Source: CAYNYI01 sp964401455
GTDB lineage: Bacteria > Fibrobacterota > OXYB2-FULL-49-7 > CAYNYI01
Assembly: GCA_964401455.1 (NCBI GenBank)
Contig: CAYNYI010000128.1
Span: 1-6,952, forward strand
DNA: 6,952 bases
Reading direction: 5' to 3'
The notes beneath the pieces were generated by a model. The model was not told where the DNA came from. It did no database searches and worked only from the letters and a program-made list of their open reading frames with translations. A program made the position numbers and the translations under genes. Shown here piece by piece: positions 1 through 6,864 of the stretch (the first letter of the stretch is position 1; each line of letters begins with the position of its first letter).

Positions 1-1
1 C

Positions 2-2869
2 CTCCACCCGGTGCTGACTCCCGAGGACCTTGTAAGAATCAAGAGCTCTGAGAATACTGATATCCGTGTCAGAGAGATCAGCATTGTTTTCCCGGCGGAT
101 GGAGGCGGAGCTTCGATGGAAAAAGCATTGGACAGGGTTTTCCGGGAAGCTTCCGGGGCTGTCAAAGAAGGCGCTACTTTTCTGATTCTTACAGACAGGG
201 AACTCTCCGCAGAAAATGCGTCAGCCCCCGTTCTGCTTGCCGCCGCGGGTCTGCATCATCATCTTATCAGAGAAGGAATGCGAACCGAAACGGCCATTAT
301 AGTCGATAGCGGTGAGGTCCGTGAAATAATGCACTTCGCTCTTCTTATCGGCTATGGTGTTAATGCTGTCTGCCCGTATCTCGCTTTCCAGACAGTCAGA
401 CAAATGGCCGAAGAAGGTTCGCTTGATAAGCCTTTGTCTGCCAATGAGGCCGCGGACCAATATATCACCGCAATTAAAAAAGGTCTTCTGAAAACTTTCA
501 GCAGAATGGGAATTTCCACTGTCCGGAGTTATTTCGGCGCCCAGATATTTGAGGCCATAGGAATAGGTTCTTATGTCATAGATAAATATTTTTCCGGAAC
601 TCCGTCAAGAATAGGCGGAATCGGTATTGATGAAATTGCCGATGAAACCATTGTCAGACACAGAGCGGCTTTCCCCCCGAACGGGGCCCCGCTGCCTGTG
701 CTTCTGGGGGTATCGGGGGCTTATAATCTGAGAAAAAACGGAGAAAAAAGATTGTGGACTCCTGAATCGATATATAAACTGCAGCAGGCGGTAAGGCTCG
801 GTGATTATGATATGTTCAAGGAGTATACCCGGCTTATCGATGATCAGTCTGAGTCTCACGCGACACTCAGGAGCTTTTTCAAGTTTCGGTCGCAGGGAGC
901 CGTGCCTGTTGAAGAGGTGGAACCGGTAGATTCTATTGTAAAAAGATTTTTTGTTTCAGCCATGTCGATGGGTTCTTTAAGCAAGGAAGCCCATGAAACC
1001 ATAGCTGTTGCGATGAACCGTCTTGGAGCCTGGAGCAATTCCGGCGAAGGAGGCGAGGATCCGGAGCGCTATAAAAAAATGCCCAACGGTGATTCAAAAC
1101 GTTCACGAGTTAAACAGATAGCGTCGGGAAGGTTCGGGGTGACAATTCATTATCTGAATAATGCGGATGAGCTTCAGATAAAGATTGCCCAGGGCGCTAA
1201 ACCCGGCGAAGGCGGGCAGCTTCCGGGGCACAAAGTCAGTGCTGAAATTGCCAGGGTGCGCCATACCACCCCGGGTGTTACGCTTATTTCTCCGCCGCCG
1301 CATCATGATATTTATTCTATTGAAGATATAGCTCAGCTTATTTACGACCTCAAATGCGCGAACCCTTCGGCAAGGATATCGGTTAAGCTTGTATCCGAAG
1401 TGGGCGTAGGGACTGTCGCGGCGGGTGTATCCAAAGCCAAAGCCGATATGGTGCTGATTTCCGGTTCGGACGGCGGCACCGGGGCGTCCCCTCTGACCTC
1501 TATTAAATATGCAGGGCTCCCCTGGGAACTTGGATTAGCGGAAACGCAGCAGACTCTTATCCGAAATATGCTCCGTGAGCAGATAAGGGTCCAGGTTGAC
1601 GGGCAGTTGAAGACAGGCCGGGACCTTGCTGTCAGCGCCCTGATGGGGGCCGAGGAATACGGATTTGCGACTACGGTACTCGTTACTATGGGATGTGTAC
1701 TTTTACGTAAATGTCACCTGAATACCTGTTCGATGGGTGTGGCTACTCAGGATGATGAACTCAGAAAACGCTTCAAAGGAAAACCGGAGCACATAGAGAA
1801 TTTTTTCAGGTTTCTTGCGCAGGAGCTTAGAGAATATATGGCGGATATGGGTTTCAGGAAAATAGATGAGATGGTTGGCAGAACCGATATGCTTGAGGCC
1901 GAAATACCGAACAATATTGAAAAGGCAAAGCTCCTTGATCTTCAAAAATTATTGATAATGCCGGATATGCCCGAAGGTAAGCAAGCCCGGCGCTGTATTA
2001 AATCTCAGGAGCATGAAGTTGACAAATCCCTTGATAAGAAAATAATGGAAGGGATTATGCCCGCAATAGAGGATAAGACTCCCGTATATCTTGCCTTGCC
2101 TGTTCATAATACAGACAGGACGGTAGGAACCCTTATCAGCGGGGAAATAGTGAAAAAGCACGGCCCTGGCGGACTACCGCCGGACACAATAAAGCTGTTT
2201 CTTAAAGGTTCGGCCGGGCAGAGCCTGGGGGCTTTTCTGGCGCCCGGAATAAATATACATGTAGAGGGAGATACTAATGATTATCTGGGCAAAGGGATGT
2301 CCGGAGGAATGATTGTTATAGACACTCCTCCCAAATCAGGGTTTATAGCTCATGAAAATGTGATAGCCGGAAATACCGCCTTGTACGGAGCTACAGGCGG
2401 AGAGGTCTATATTCATGGAATGGCCGGGGAAAGATTCGCCGTGAGAAACAGCGGCGCGACAGCGGTGCTTGAAGGGCTCGGTGACCATGGATGCGAATAT
2501 ATGACCGGCGGAACTGTAGTTGTGCTTGGACATACCGGAAATAACTTCGCTGCGGGAATGAGCGGAGGAATTGCTTATGTCTTTGATGAGACTGAGCTTT
2601 TTGATACCAAATGTAATCTTGATATGGTCGATCTTGAGAGTGTATGGATGGATAAGGATAAAGAGTTTCTGCACTCTCTTCTGAAAAAACACCTCAAGAA
2701 TACGGGCAGCCGTAAGGCCAGAGACATTCTTGAAAACTGGATGGAATATCTGGCCTATTTTGTAAAGGTTGTTCCTGTTGAGTATAAAAAGACCCTTGAG
2801 CGGATGCATCTTGAGGAACACCGGGACAATGAGACGCTTTCTGCAACCGAGGAGGTATACGGTGGGTAA
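2..2869 (+). CDS. gltB: Glutamate synthase large (alpha) subunit, 5'-truncated by the window edge
   Basis: This is the large subunit of NADPH-dependent glutamate synthase (GOGAT), which moves the amide of glutamine onto 2-oxoglutarate in the cytoplasm. The frame is open from base 2, so the GTG at base 11 is an internal valine, not a start. Residues below count from base 11. Residues 1 to about 300 are the end of the central domain (GTPSRIGGIG at 197-206). The FMN/2-oxoglutarate domain follows (about 310-680), with SAMSMGSLS (316-324), NSGEGGEDPERY (343-354), AKPGEGGQLPGHK (396-408) and SGSDGGTGASP (484-494). Cys562, Cys568 and Cys573 fit the 3Fe-4S cluster pattern C-x5-C-x4-C. The GXGXG beta-helix domain is at about 695-860. 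The C-terminus looks complete. Family members have about 1,500 residues, so roughly 550 are missing upstream, including the glutamine amidotransferase domain with its N-terminal catalytic Cys. The stop overlaps gltD by 8 bases. Identification is very secure; completeness of the N-terminus cannot be judged. Confidence 0.97.
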   Translation, partial: LHPVLTPEDLVRIKSSENTDIRVREISIVFPADGGGASMEKALDRVFREASGAVKEGATFLILTDRELSAENASAPVLLAAAGLHHHLIREGMRTETAIIVDSGEVREIMHFALLIGYGVNAVCPYLAFQTVRQMAEEGSLDKPLSANEAADQYITAIKKGLLKTFSRMGISTVRSYFGAQIFEAIGIGSYVIDKYFSGTPSRIGGIGIDEIADETIVRHRAAFPPNGAPLPVLLGVSGAYNLRKNGEKRLWTPESIYKLQQAVRLGDYDMFKEYTRLIDDQSESHATLRSFFKFRSQGAVPVEEVEPVDSIVKRFFVSAMSMGSLSKEAHETIAVAMNRLGAWSNSGEGGEDPERYKKMPNGDSKRSRVKQIASGRFGVTIHYLNNADELQIKIAQGAKPGEGGQLPGHKVSAEIARVRHTTPGVTLISPPPHHDIYSIEDIAQLIYDLKCANPSARISVKLVSEVGVGTVAAGVSKAKADMVLISGSDGGTGASPLTSIKYAGLPWELGLAETQQTLIRNMLREQIRVQVDGQLKTGRDLAVSALMGAEEYGFATTVLVTMGCVLLRKCHLNTCSMGVATQDDELRKRFKGKPEHIENFFRFLAQELREYMADMGFRKIDEMVGRTDMLEAEIPNNIEKAKLLDLQKLLIMPDMPEGKQARRCIKSQEHEVDKSLDKKIMEGIMPAIEDKTPVYLALPVHNTDRTVGTLISGEIVKKHGPGGLPPDTIKLFLKGSAGQSLGAFLAPGINIHVEGDTNDYLGKGMSGGMIVIDTPPKSGFIAHENVIAGNTALYGATGGEVYIHGMAGERFAVRNSGATAVLEGLGDHGCEYMTGGTVVVLGHTGNNFAAGMSGGIAYVFDETELFDTKCNLDMVDLESVWMDKDKEFLHSLLKKHLKNTGSRKARDILENWMEYLAYFVKVVPVEYKKTLERMHLEEHRDNETLSATEEVYGG
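2850..2855 (+). promoter_or_regulatory. Ribosome binding site that sets the GTG start of gltD
   Basis: AGGAGG lies inside the last codons of gltB, 6 bases before the GTG at 2862. It decides between that GTG and in-frame upstream starts such as the ATG at 2829, which would add residues not expected in the family. Its place inside gltB and the 8-base gene overlap suggest translational coupling of the two subunits (inference). Confidence 0.85.
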
Positions 2870-4283
2870 ACAAAGCGGATTTCTTGAAGACAAAAGACAG
2901 GTAAATGATAAAAGGCCTGTTGAAGAGCGGATCAAAGACTATCTGGAAGTTGAAAAACTGATGGAAGATGAAAAAATTGTCATTCAGGCCGGACGCTGCA
3001 TGGAATGCGGTGTGCCGTTTTGTCACAATTATGCATGTCCTGTGGCTAACAGTATACCGGACTGGAACCACCTCGTTTATAAAAAACAATGGAAAAAAGC
3101 GGTTGACGTTCTTCATTCTACTAATAATTTTCCGGAAATTACAGGTCGGGTATGCCCGGCTCTGTGTGAAGAATCATGCACTCTTTCGGTAAATGACGAG
3201 CCGGTTTCTATAAGAAATATTGAGTTGGCACTTATTGAAAAAGCATTTGCCGAAGGCTGGGTTAAGCCTGCGAAGGCGATGCCCCAAACCGGAAAAAATG
3301 CCGCGGTTATCGGATCGGGTCCGGCCGGACTCGCCGCTGCGCAGAACCTTGCAAGAGCGGGGCATGAGACAGTTGTTTTCGAAAAATCAGCGTGTCCGGG
3401 GGGATTGCTTAGATATGGAATACCGGACTTTAAACTCTCTAAAGCCGTTATTGATCGGCGGCTTGTCCAGATGGAGCAGGAAGGTGTCAAATTTGAGAAC
3501 TCCGTTTGTGTCGGTAAGGATATATCTCTTTCTTATCTGCTCCGTTCTTTTGACGCGGTGCTTATAAGCGCAGGTTCCGAAACTCCGAGAGATTTAAATG
3601 TACCCGGGAGGGAGGCGGAAGGTGTTTATTTCGCTATGGATTTTCTTACAGCGCAAAATAGAGTAAATGCCTCAGAGACAGATGAAAATGAACTTTCAGC
3701 CGAGGGTAAAGATGTCGTTGTAATCGGGGGCGGCGACACAGGAGCCGACTGTATCGGAACGTCACGAAGGCAGAATGCCGGTAATATAACTCAAATTGAG
3801 CTTCTGCCAAAACCTCCATCAGAAAGAACTGGAAGCAATCCCTGGCCCGAATGGCCTTATAAATACCGCAAGTCAAGCTCCCATGACGAAGGCTGCGAAA
3901 GGCTCTGGAGTATTCTTACAAAAGAAATAATTATGGAAAAAGGCAGTGTGGCCGGAATAAAATGCGTTAAACTGGAATGGGAAAAAAATGAACAGGGCTA
4001 TCCCTCAAAATTCCGGGAAATAGAAGGCAGTGATTTTGTCATAAAGGCCGATATGGTGCTTTTGGCAATGGGATTTACGCATTTTCGGGATGAGTTATTC
4101 GGAGAAGAGCTTGATATAGAAAAAGATGAACGGGGGAATATAAAAACTGACGGCTCCCTTATGACTTCGGTTGAGGGGCTTTTCGCGGCCGGTGACTGCC
4201 GGACGGGCGCATCTCTGGTTGTTAAAGCACTGGCCGACGCCAGAAAAGCGTCAGAGGAGGTAGATAAATTCCTGCGCAGATAA
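2862..4283 (+). CDS. gltD: Glutamate synthase small (beta) subunit
   Basis: The small subunit oxidises NADPH and passes electrons through FAD and 4Fe-4S clusters to the FMN of GltB. The GTG start gives 473 residues, a normal length, and a beginning (GKQSGFLE) typical of GltD; the site AGGAGG stands 6 bases upstream. The N-terminal cluster domain has Cys46, Cys49, Cys54 and Cys59 (in CMECGVPFC and ACPVAN), then Cys98, Cys102 and Cys106 (in RVCPALCEESCTL). The FAD-binding Rossmann motif GSGPAG is at 151-156, followed by CPGGLLRYGIPDFKL (178-192). The NADPH-binding motif GGGDTGADCIGTSRR is at 289-303. The closing FAD motif GLFAAGDCRTGASLV is at 439-453. All expected motifs are present, so an active subunit is likely. 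It overlaps gltB by 8 bases and is followed by gdhA after 39 bases. Related homologues serve as electron-input subunits of other enzymes, but adjacency to gltB settles the role here. Confidence 0.97.
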   Translation: MGKQSGFLEDKRQVNDKRPVEERIKDYLEVEKLMEDEKIVIQAGRCMECGVPFCHNYACPVANSIPDWNHLVYKKQWKKAVDVLHSTNNFPEITGRVCPALCEESCTLSVNDEPVSIRNIELALIEKAFAEGWVKPAKAMPQTGKNAAVIGSGPAGLAAAQNLARAGHETVVFEKSACPGGLLRYGIPDFKLSKAVIDRRLVQMEQEGVKFENSVCVGKDISLSYLLRSFDAVLISAGSETPRDLNVPGREAEGVYFAMDFLTAQNRVNASETDENELSAEGKDVVVIGGGDTGADCIGTSRRQNAGNITQIELLPKPPSERTGSNPWPEWPYKYRKSSSHDEGCERLWSILTKEIIMEKGSVAGIKCVKLEWEKNEQGYPSKFREIEGSDFVIKADMVLLAMGFTHFRDELFGEELDIEKDERGNIKTDGSLMTSVEGLFAAGDCRTGASLVVKALADARKASEEVDKFLRR

Positions 4284-4322
4284 TGAAGTCTGCATTTTTA
4301 TAATATTAAAAACGGAGGTCCG

Positions 4323-5660
4323 ATGTCTTACGTTTCAGAAGTTATGGCCCTTGTGGTCAAGAGAAATCCCGGGGAACCGGAATTTCATCAGGCGGTTGCG
4401 GAGGTTCTGCAGTCGCTGGAAAAAGTTATTGATCAGAACCCGGAATACCGGGAAGCACGCATCCTTGAAAGGATAACAGAACCTGAGCGGGTAATAATGT
4501 TCCGGGTCCCGTGGATGGATGACAATGGCGATTACAGAATTAACCGCGGTTTCCGTATTCAGTTTAACAGCGCGCTGGGACCATACAAAGGCGGTCTGCG
4601 GTTCCATCCCACAGTATACATAGGTATACTTAAATTCCTCGCATTTGAACAGATTTTCAAGAATTCTCTTACCACTCTTCCGATTGGCGGAGGTAAAGGC
4701 GGTTCAGATTTTGATCCCAAAGGAAAAAGCGACAATGAAGTCATGCGTTTCTGCCAGTCATTTATAACAGAGCTCAGCCGCCATATAGACGCTGATACAG
4801 ATGTTCCGGCCGGTGATATCGGTGTCGGAGGAAGAGAAATCGGTTATATGTTCGGGCAGTATAAAAGAATAAAGAACGAGTTTACGGGAGTATTGACAGG
4901 TAAAGGGCTGAACTGGGGCGGGTCTCTTATAAGGCCGGAAGCTACAGGTTACGGAGCTGTTTATTTCGCGCAGGAAATGCTCAAGACCCGCAAGGAGTCT
5001 TTTGAAGGTAAAAAATGCGTGGTATCAGGCTCCGGAAATGTGGCACAGTACACCGTTGAAAAACTCAATGAGCTTGGCGCTAAAGCGGTTACCCTTTCTG
5101 ATTCATCCGGGTATATTCATGACCCTGACGGAATAGACGATAAAAAACTGGATTTTGTTAAAGAACTCAAGAACCTCAGACGGGGGCGCATAAGGGAATA
5201 TGCCGAAAAATTCGGTGTGAAATATTATGACGGCGAGCGCCCGTGGAATATCCCCTGCGACTGCGCATTTCCGAGCGCGACCCAGAACGAACTCGACAAG
5301 AAAGATGCCGGGGCTCTTCTTTCAAACGGATGCTTTGTTGTCGCGGAAGGCGCGAATATGCCGACGACTCCGGAAGGGGTGGAGCAGTTTTTAAAAGCCG
5401 GTATTTTATACGGTCCCGGAAAGGCTGCAAATGCCGGCGGAGTGGCCACGTCCGGATTGGAAATGTCCCAGAATTCAATGCGTATGCCATGGACACGGGA
5501 AGAGGTCGATAACCGTCTTCAGCTGATAATGCAGTCGGTGCATGAAGCTGCGGCAAAGTCGGCGGCAGATTACGGCGCAGCGGGTAATTATGTGATGGGC
5601 GCCAATATCGCGGGCTTTGTTAAAGTCGCGGATTCCATGATAGAGCAGGGACTTGTCTGA
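4323..5660 (+). CDS. gdhA: Glutamate dehydrogenase, small hexameric type, probably NADP-dependent
   Basis: GdhA catalyses reversible reductive amination of 2-oxoglutarate with ammonium to glutamate in the cytoplasm. At 445 residues it is the usual length for the roughly 50-kDa hexameric family. The ATG follows GGAGG (4314-4318) at a 4-base spacing. Substrate-site residues are all visible: Lys89 in GPYKGGLRFHP, Lys113 in FKNSLTTLP, the catalytic Lys125 in GGGKGGSDFDP, and Asp165 in DVPAGDIGVGGRE; Ser377 in VATSGLEMSQ also matches. The nucleotide domain has GSGNVAQ (236-242). The following SDSSG (259-263) resembles the NADP enzyme of E. coli, not the GPDG that I recall in the NAD enzyme of Clostridium symbiosum, so NADP use and a biosynthetic role are inferred. 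The N-terminal half and the C-terminal end otherwise look close to the clostridial protein. The 39-base gap from gltD suggests co-transcription with gltBD. A strong terminator follows. Nothing appears broken. Confidence 0.97.
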   Translation: MSYVSEVMALVVKRNPGEPEFHQAVAEVLQSLEKVIDQNPEYREARILERITEPERVIMFRVPWMDDNGDYRINRGFRIQFNSALGPYKGGLRFHPTVYIGILKFLAFEQIFKNSLTTLPIGGGKGGSDFDPKGKSDNEVMRFCQSFITELSRHIDADTDVPAGDIGVGGREIGYMFGQYKRIKNEFTGVLTGKGLNWGGSLIRPEATGYGAVYFAQEMLKTRKESFEGKKCVVSGSGNVAQYTVEKLNELGAKAVTLSDSSGYIHDPDGIDDKKLDFVKELKNLRRGRIREYAEKFGVKYYDGERPWNIPCDCAFPSATQNELDKKDAGALLSNGCFVVAEGANMPTTPEGVEQFLKAGILYGPGKAANAGGVATSGLEMSQNSMRMPWTREEVDNRLQLIMQSVHEAAAKSAADYGAAGNYVMGANIAGFVKVADSMIEQGLV

Positions 5661-5676
5661 CCCAGGCTTTTAATTA

Positions 5677-5710
5677 ATAAAAAAAGGCGGCTTTAGCCGC
5701 CTTTTTTTAT
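5677..5710 (+). terminator. Intrinsic terminator after gdhA, possibly bidirectional
   Basis: A GC core, GGCGGC (5686-5691) and GCCGCC (5696-5701), closes a four-base TTTA loop. Five or more A residues before it pair with the seven T residues after it (5702-5708), extending the stem to about 15 base pairs. The T-tract follows directly, as in a textbook rho-independent terminator. The A-tract on the other side means the hairpin could also stop transcription on the minus strand. It begins 16 bases after the gdhA stop and separates the nitrogen genes from the next unit. Confidence 0.95.
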
Positions 5711-5759
5711 ATCTTACTTGCAATGAAGAAGTTTTCCATTTATTTTAAATAAAAGTGTA

Positions 5760-5765
5760 TATAAT
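5760..5765 (+). promoter_or_regulatory. Possible -10 box for the two-gene unit at 5784-6864
   Basis: A perfect TATAAT sits 18 bases before the ATG at 5784, just after the terminator, in an AT-rich gap. A new promoter is expected here because the terminator should block read-through. No good -35 box is seen at 16-18 bases upstream (the bases there read around CATTTA), and there is no canonical extended -10. The transcript start would fall around 5771-5773, very close to the ribosome binding site at 5774-5779, giving an almost absent leader. Chance occurrence in AT-rich DNA is possible. Confidence 0.4.
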
Positions 5766-5783
5766 CAAAATTCGGAGGGAATA

Positions 5784-6380
5784 ATGGCATCGGCAATAGA
5801 GCTTTACCGCAAGGCATATAACACCGACTACCGTAACGGTGACTGGGAAACCGCGGAAGAAATTTATAACAGGATTATAGAGCAGTTTCCTCATTCGGAA
5901 GAGAGTGAGTATGCCAAAGTCCATCTTGACAGAATAACAAAACTTAAAGGAAATCCCGAAGATTCCGATCTTAAACCTGTAAACCGGGGCGGCGACGGAG
6001 GAAGCGTGCTTGGAATTTTGGGGTTTATTCTTGCGCTTCTCGAAGCGTTTGCTATTGTTGCCGCTGTTTTTTTTATATTGAATCAGCGCACCGAGATAAA
6101 ATATAACCGGCATCTTGCGCAGGGTCTTACTTCAATGGTTTCAGGTGACCGTATCGATGCCGAATTGAACTTCAAGATTGCAAGAGCAGTTCTGCCTTCT
6201 GAAAAAGCCGCGGACCGTGCTCTCGCGGAGCTTTATATAAAATACGGTTCCGAAAAGAAAGCCGCCTCCATTATTGCCGGTCTTAAAGCGGCCGGATATT
6301 CTCCTATGGCTGTTCAGAATATGAGGAAAAGACTCGAAAAAAGAACGGCTGAGGCAGAAAAATCAGATAGGGAAGAATAA
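5784..6380 (+). CDS. Unrecognised single-pass membrane protein with TPR-like repeats on both sides
   Basis: I do not recognise this 198-residue protein as a named family. The ATG has a clear ribosome binding site, GGAGGG (5774-5779), 4 bases upstream. Residues 4-37 fit a tetratricopeptide repeat: Gly19, Ala24, Tyr28, Ile31 and Pro36 fall at consensus spacing. A Gly/Asp-rich linker (about 56-73) leads to one hydrophobic segment at 74-99, long enough to span the membrane. A second repeat at about 109-139 has Gly121, Ala126, Phe130, Ala133 and Pro138 at the same spacing; a third, weaker one covers about 143-174. The tail (180-198) is highly charged. There is no signal peptide, and flanking charges do not settle the orientation. 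Tetratricopeptide repeats usually bind other proteins, so a membrane scaffold is a reasonable guess but only that. The next gene starts one base after the stop, so the two are probably made together. Confidence 0.85.
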   Translation: MASAIELYRKAYNTDYRNGDWETAEEIYNRIIEQFPHSEESEYAKVHLDRITKLKGNPEDSDLKPVNRGGDGGSVLGILGFILALLEAFAIVAAVFFILNQRTEIKYNRHLAQGLTSMVSGDRIDAELNFKIARAVLPSEKAADRALAELYIKYGSEKKAASIIAGLKAAGYSPMAVQNMRKRLEKRTAEAEKSDREE

Positions 6381-6381
6381 A

Positions 6382-6864
6382 ATGGACAGGGAATGGAAAG
6401 AGAAAGTTTTGAACGGTTATGTGGAAAGCGCAGGGAGATGGGTCTCTATTGACAAGAAAAACGAGCTTGAAAATGCCAGACGGAAGAAAATAGAAGACGG
6501 ATTTGTTTTTTACATGAATGAGTGGATACCCATTAATCAGAAATACAATACTCTCGTCGCGGCAGAAAAAAACGCATCGGGTGATCCGGGGAAAATTGTT
6601 ATAAATAATACAGAAAACAGGCAGGTTTATAATATTTCCAATGACAACCGTACTGTTCATGATAACCGTCATGAAGAACACCGTCATTTGCATGTTGACC
6701 GGAATTCACTCTCAGAAAAGTCTATGTATGAGCTTTCGGATGGAACTGAACTGCGTTCCATAAATAAAGAAGATGAAAAGAAATCGATTTCCGGTAAAGA
6801 ATCCCCTGAAAAACTGGAAGCTCCGGAAGATGATAACAATCCGCTTTTGCCTCCGGCTGAATAA
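6382..6864 (+). CDS. Unrecognised small soluble protein with a duplicated tryptophan motif
   Basis: This 160-residue protein is not one I can name. Its ATG is one base after the previous stop, with AGGGA (6369-6373) 8 bases upstream, which supports an operon with the membrane protein. Three regions are visible. Residues 11-35 and 39-63 are two copies of a 25-residue unit with the pattern G-[YF]-V-x5-W-[VI]-x-I-[DN]-x-K; Trp20 and Trp48 correspond. Residues 71-106 are rich in Asn, Arg and His, with repeated [DE]NRxV (78-82 and 88-92) and a His cluster at 93-104. Residues about 107-160 are polar, charged and proline-containing (ending NPLLPPAE), probably unstructured. There is no membrane segment, signal peptide or cysteine. 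The paired G-x-V...W motif may form a small beta-rich fold, and the His cluster might bind metal; both are guesses. It probably acts with its neighbour, given the spacing. Confidence 0.82.
   Translation: MDREWKEKVLNGYVESAGRWVSIDKKNELENARRKKIEDGFVFYMNEWIPINQKYNTLVAAEKNASGDPGKIVINNTENRQVYNISNDNRTVHDNRHEEHRHLHVDRNSLSEKSMYELSDGTELRSINKEDEKKSISGKESPEKLEAPEDDNNPLLPPAE
6412..6570 (+). repeat. Two imperfect protein-level tandem repeats of 25 residues
   Basis: Copy one is encoded at 6412-6486 and copy two at 6496-6570, separated by three codons. Matching positions are Gly12/Gly40, Tyr13/Phe41, Val14/Val42, Trp20/Trp48, Val21/Ile49, Ile23/Ile51, Asp24/Asn52, Lys26/Lys54, Ala32/Ala60 and Lys35/Lys63. 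DNA identity is low, so the duplication is old or the similarity reflects shared structure. Confidence 0.65.
6613..6696 (+). repeat. Short Asn-Arg/His repeats inside the small soluble protein
   Basis: The units ENRQV, DNRTV and DNRHE begin at residues 78, 88 and 94, and a run with five His (93, 97, 100, 102, 104) follows or overlaps them. At DNA level the octamer ACCGTCAT occurs at 6665-6672 and again at 6680-6687. This is a low-complexity stretch in the middle of the protein. Confidence 0.5.

Noticed and set aside
11..13. GTG at base 11 as a true start of a short gltB
   Set aside because: The frame is open to the window edge and the preceding codons (Leu-His-Pro) continue the expected central-domain sequence, so this is an internal valine of a truncated gene.
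1694..1744. CSMGVAT after the third cluster cysteine of GltB, where many homologues have CPVGVAT
   Set aside because: This position varies in the family (the E. coli protein has CATGVAT as I recall), and all three cysteines are present, so no functional change is implied.
2769..2861. Longer gltD with an upstream start
   Set aside because: The extra residues are the gltB coding sequence read in another frame; the AGGAGG at 2850-2855 and the family's usual N-terminus support the GTG at 2862.
2336..2935. A 199-codon open frame on the minus strand
   Set aside because: It lies antisense to the conserved GXGXG end of gltB and the start of gltD, has no recognisable motif, and its composition is that expected of a shadow frame. 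The same applies to the other minus-strand frames inside gltB, gltD and gdhA.
522..6837. The palindrome TCCGGA occurs nine times by eye (starting at 522, 593, 1060, 2300, 3131, 5031, 5369, 5451, 6832), more than the one or two expected at random
   Set aside because: All nine lie in coding sequence and fit frequent Ser/Pro/Gly codons with a general liking for CCGG; spacing is irregular and none sits in a control region. A genome-wide count against codon-shuffled controls would settle it.
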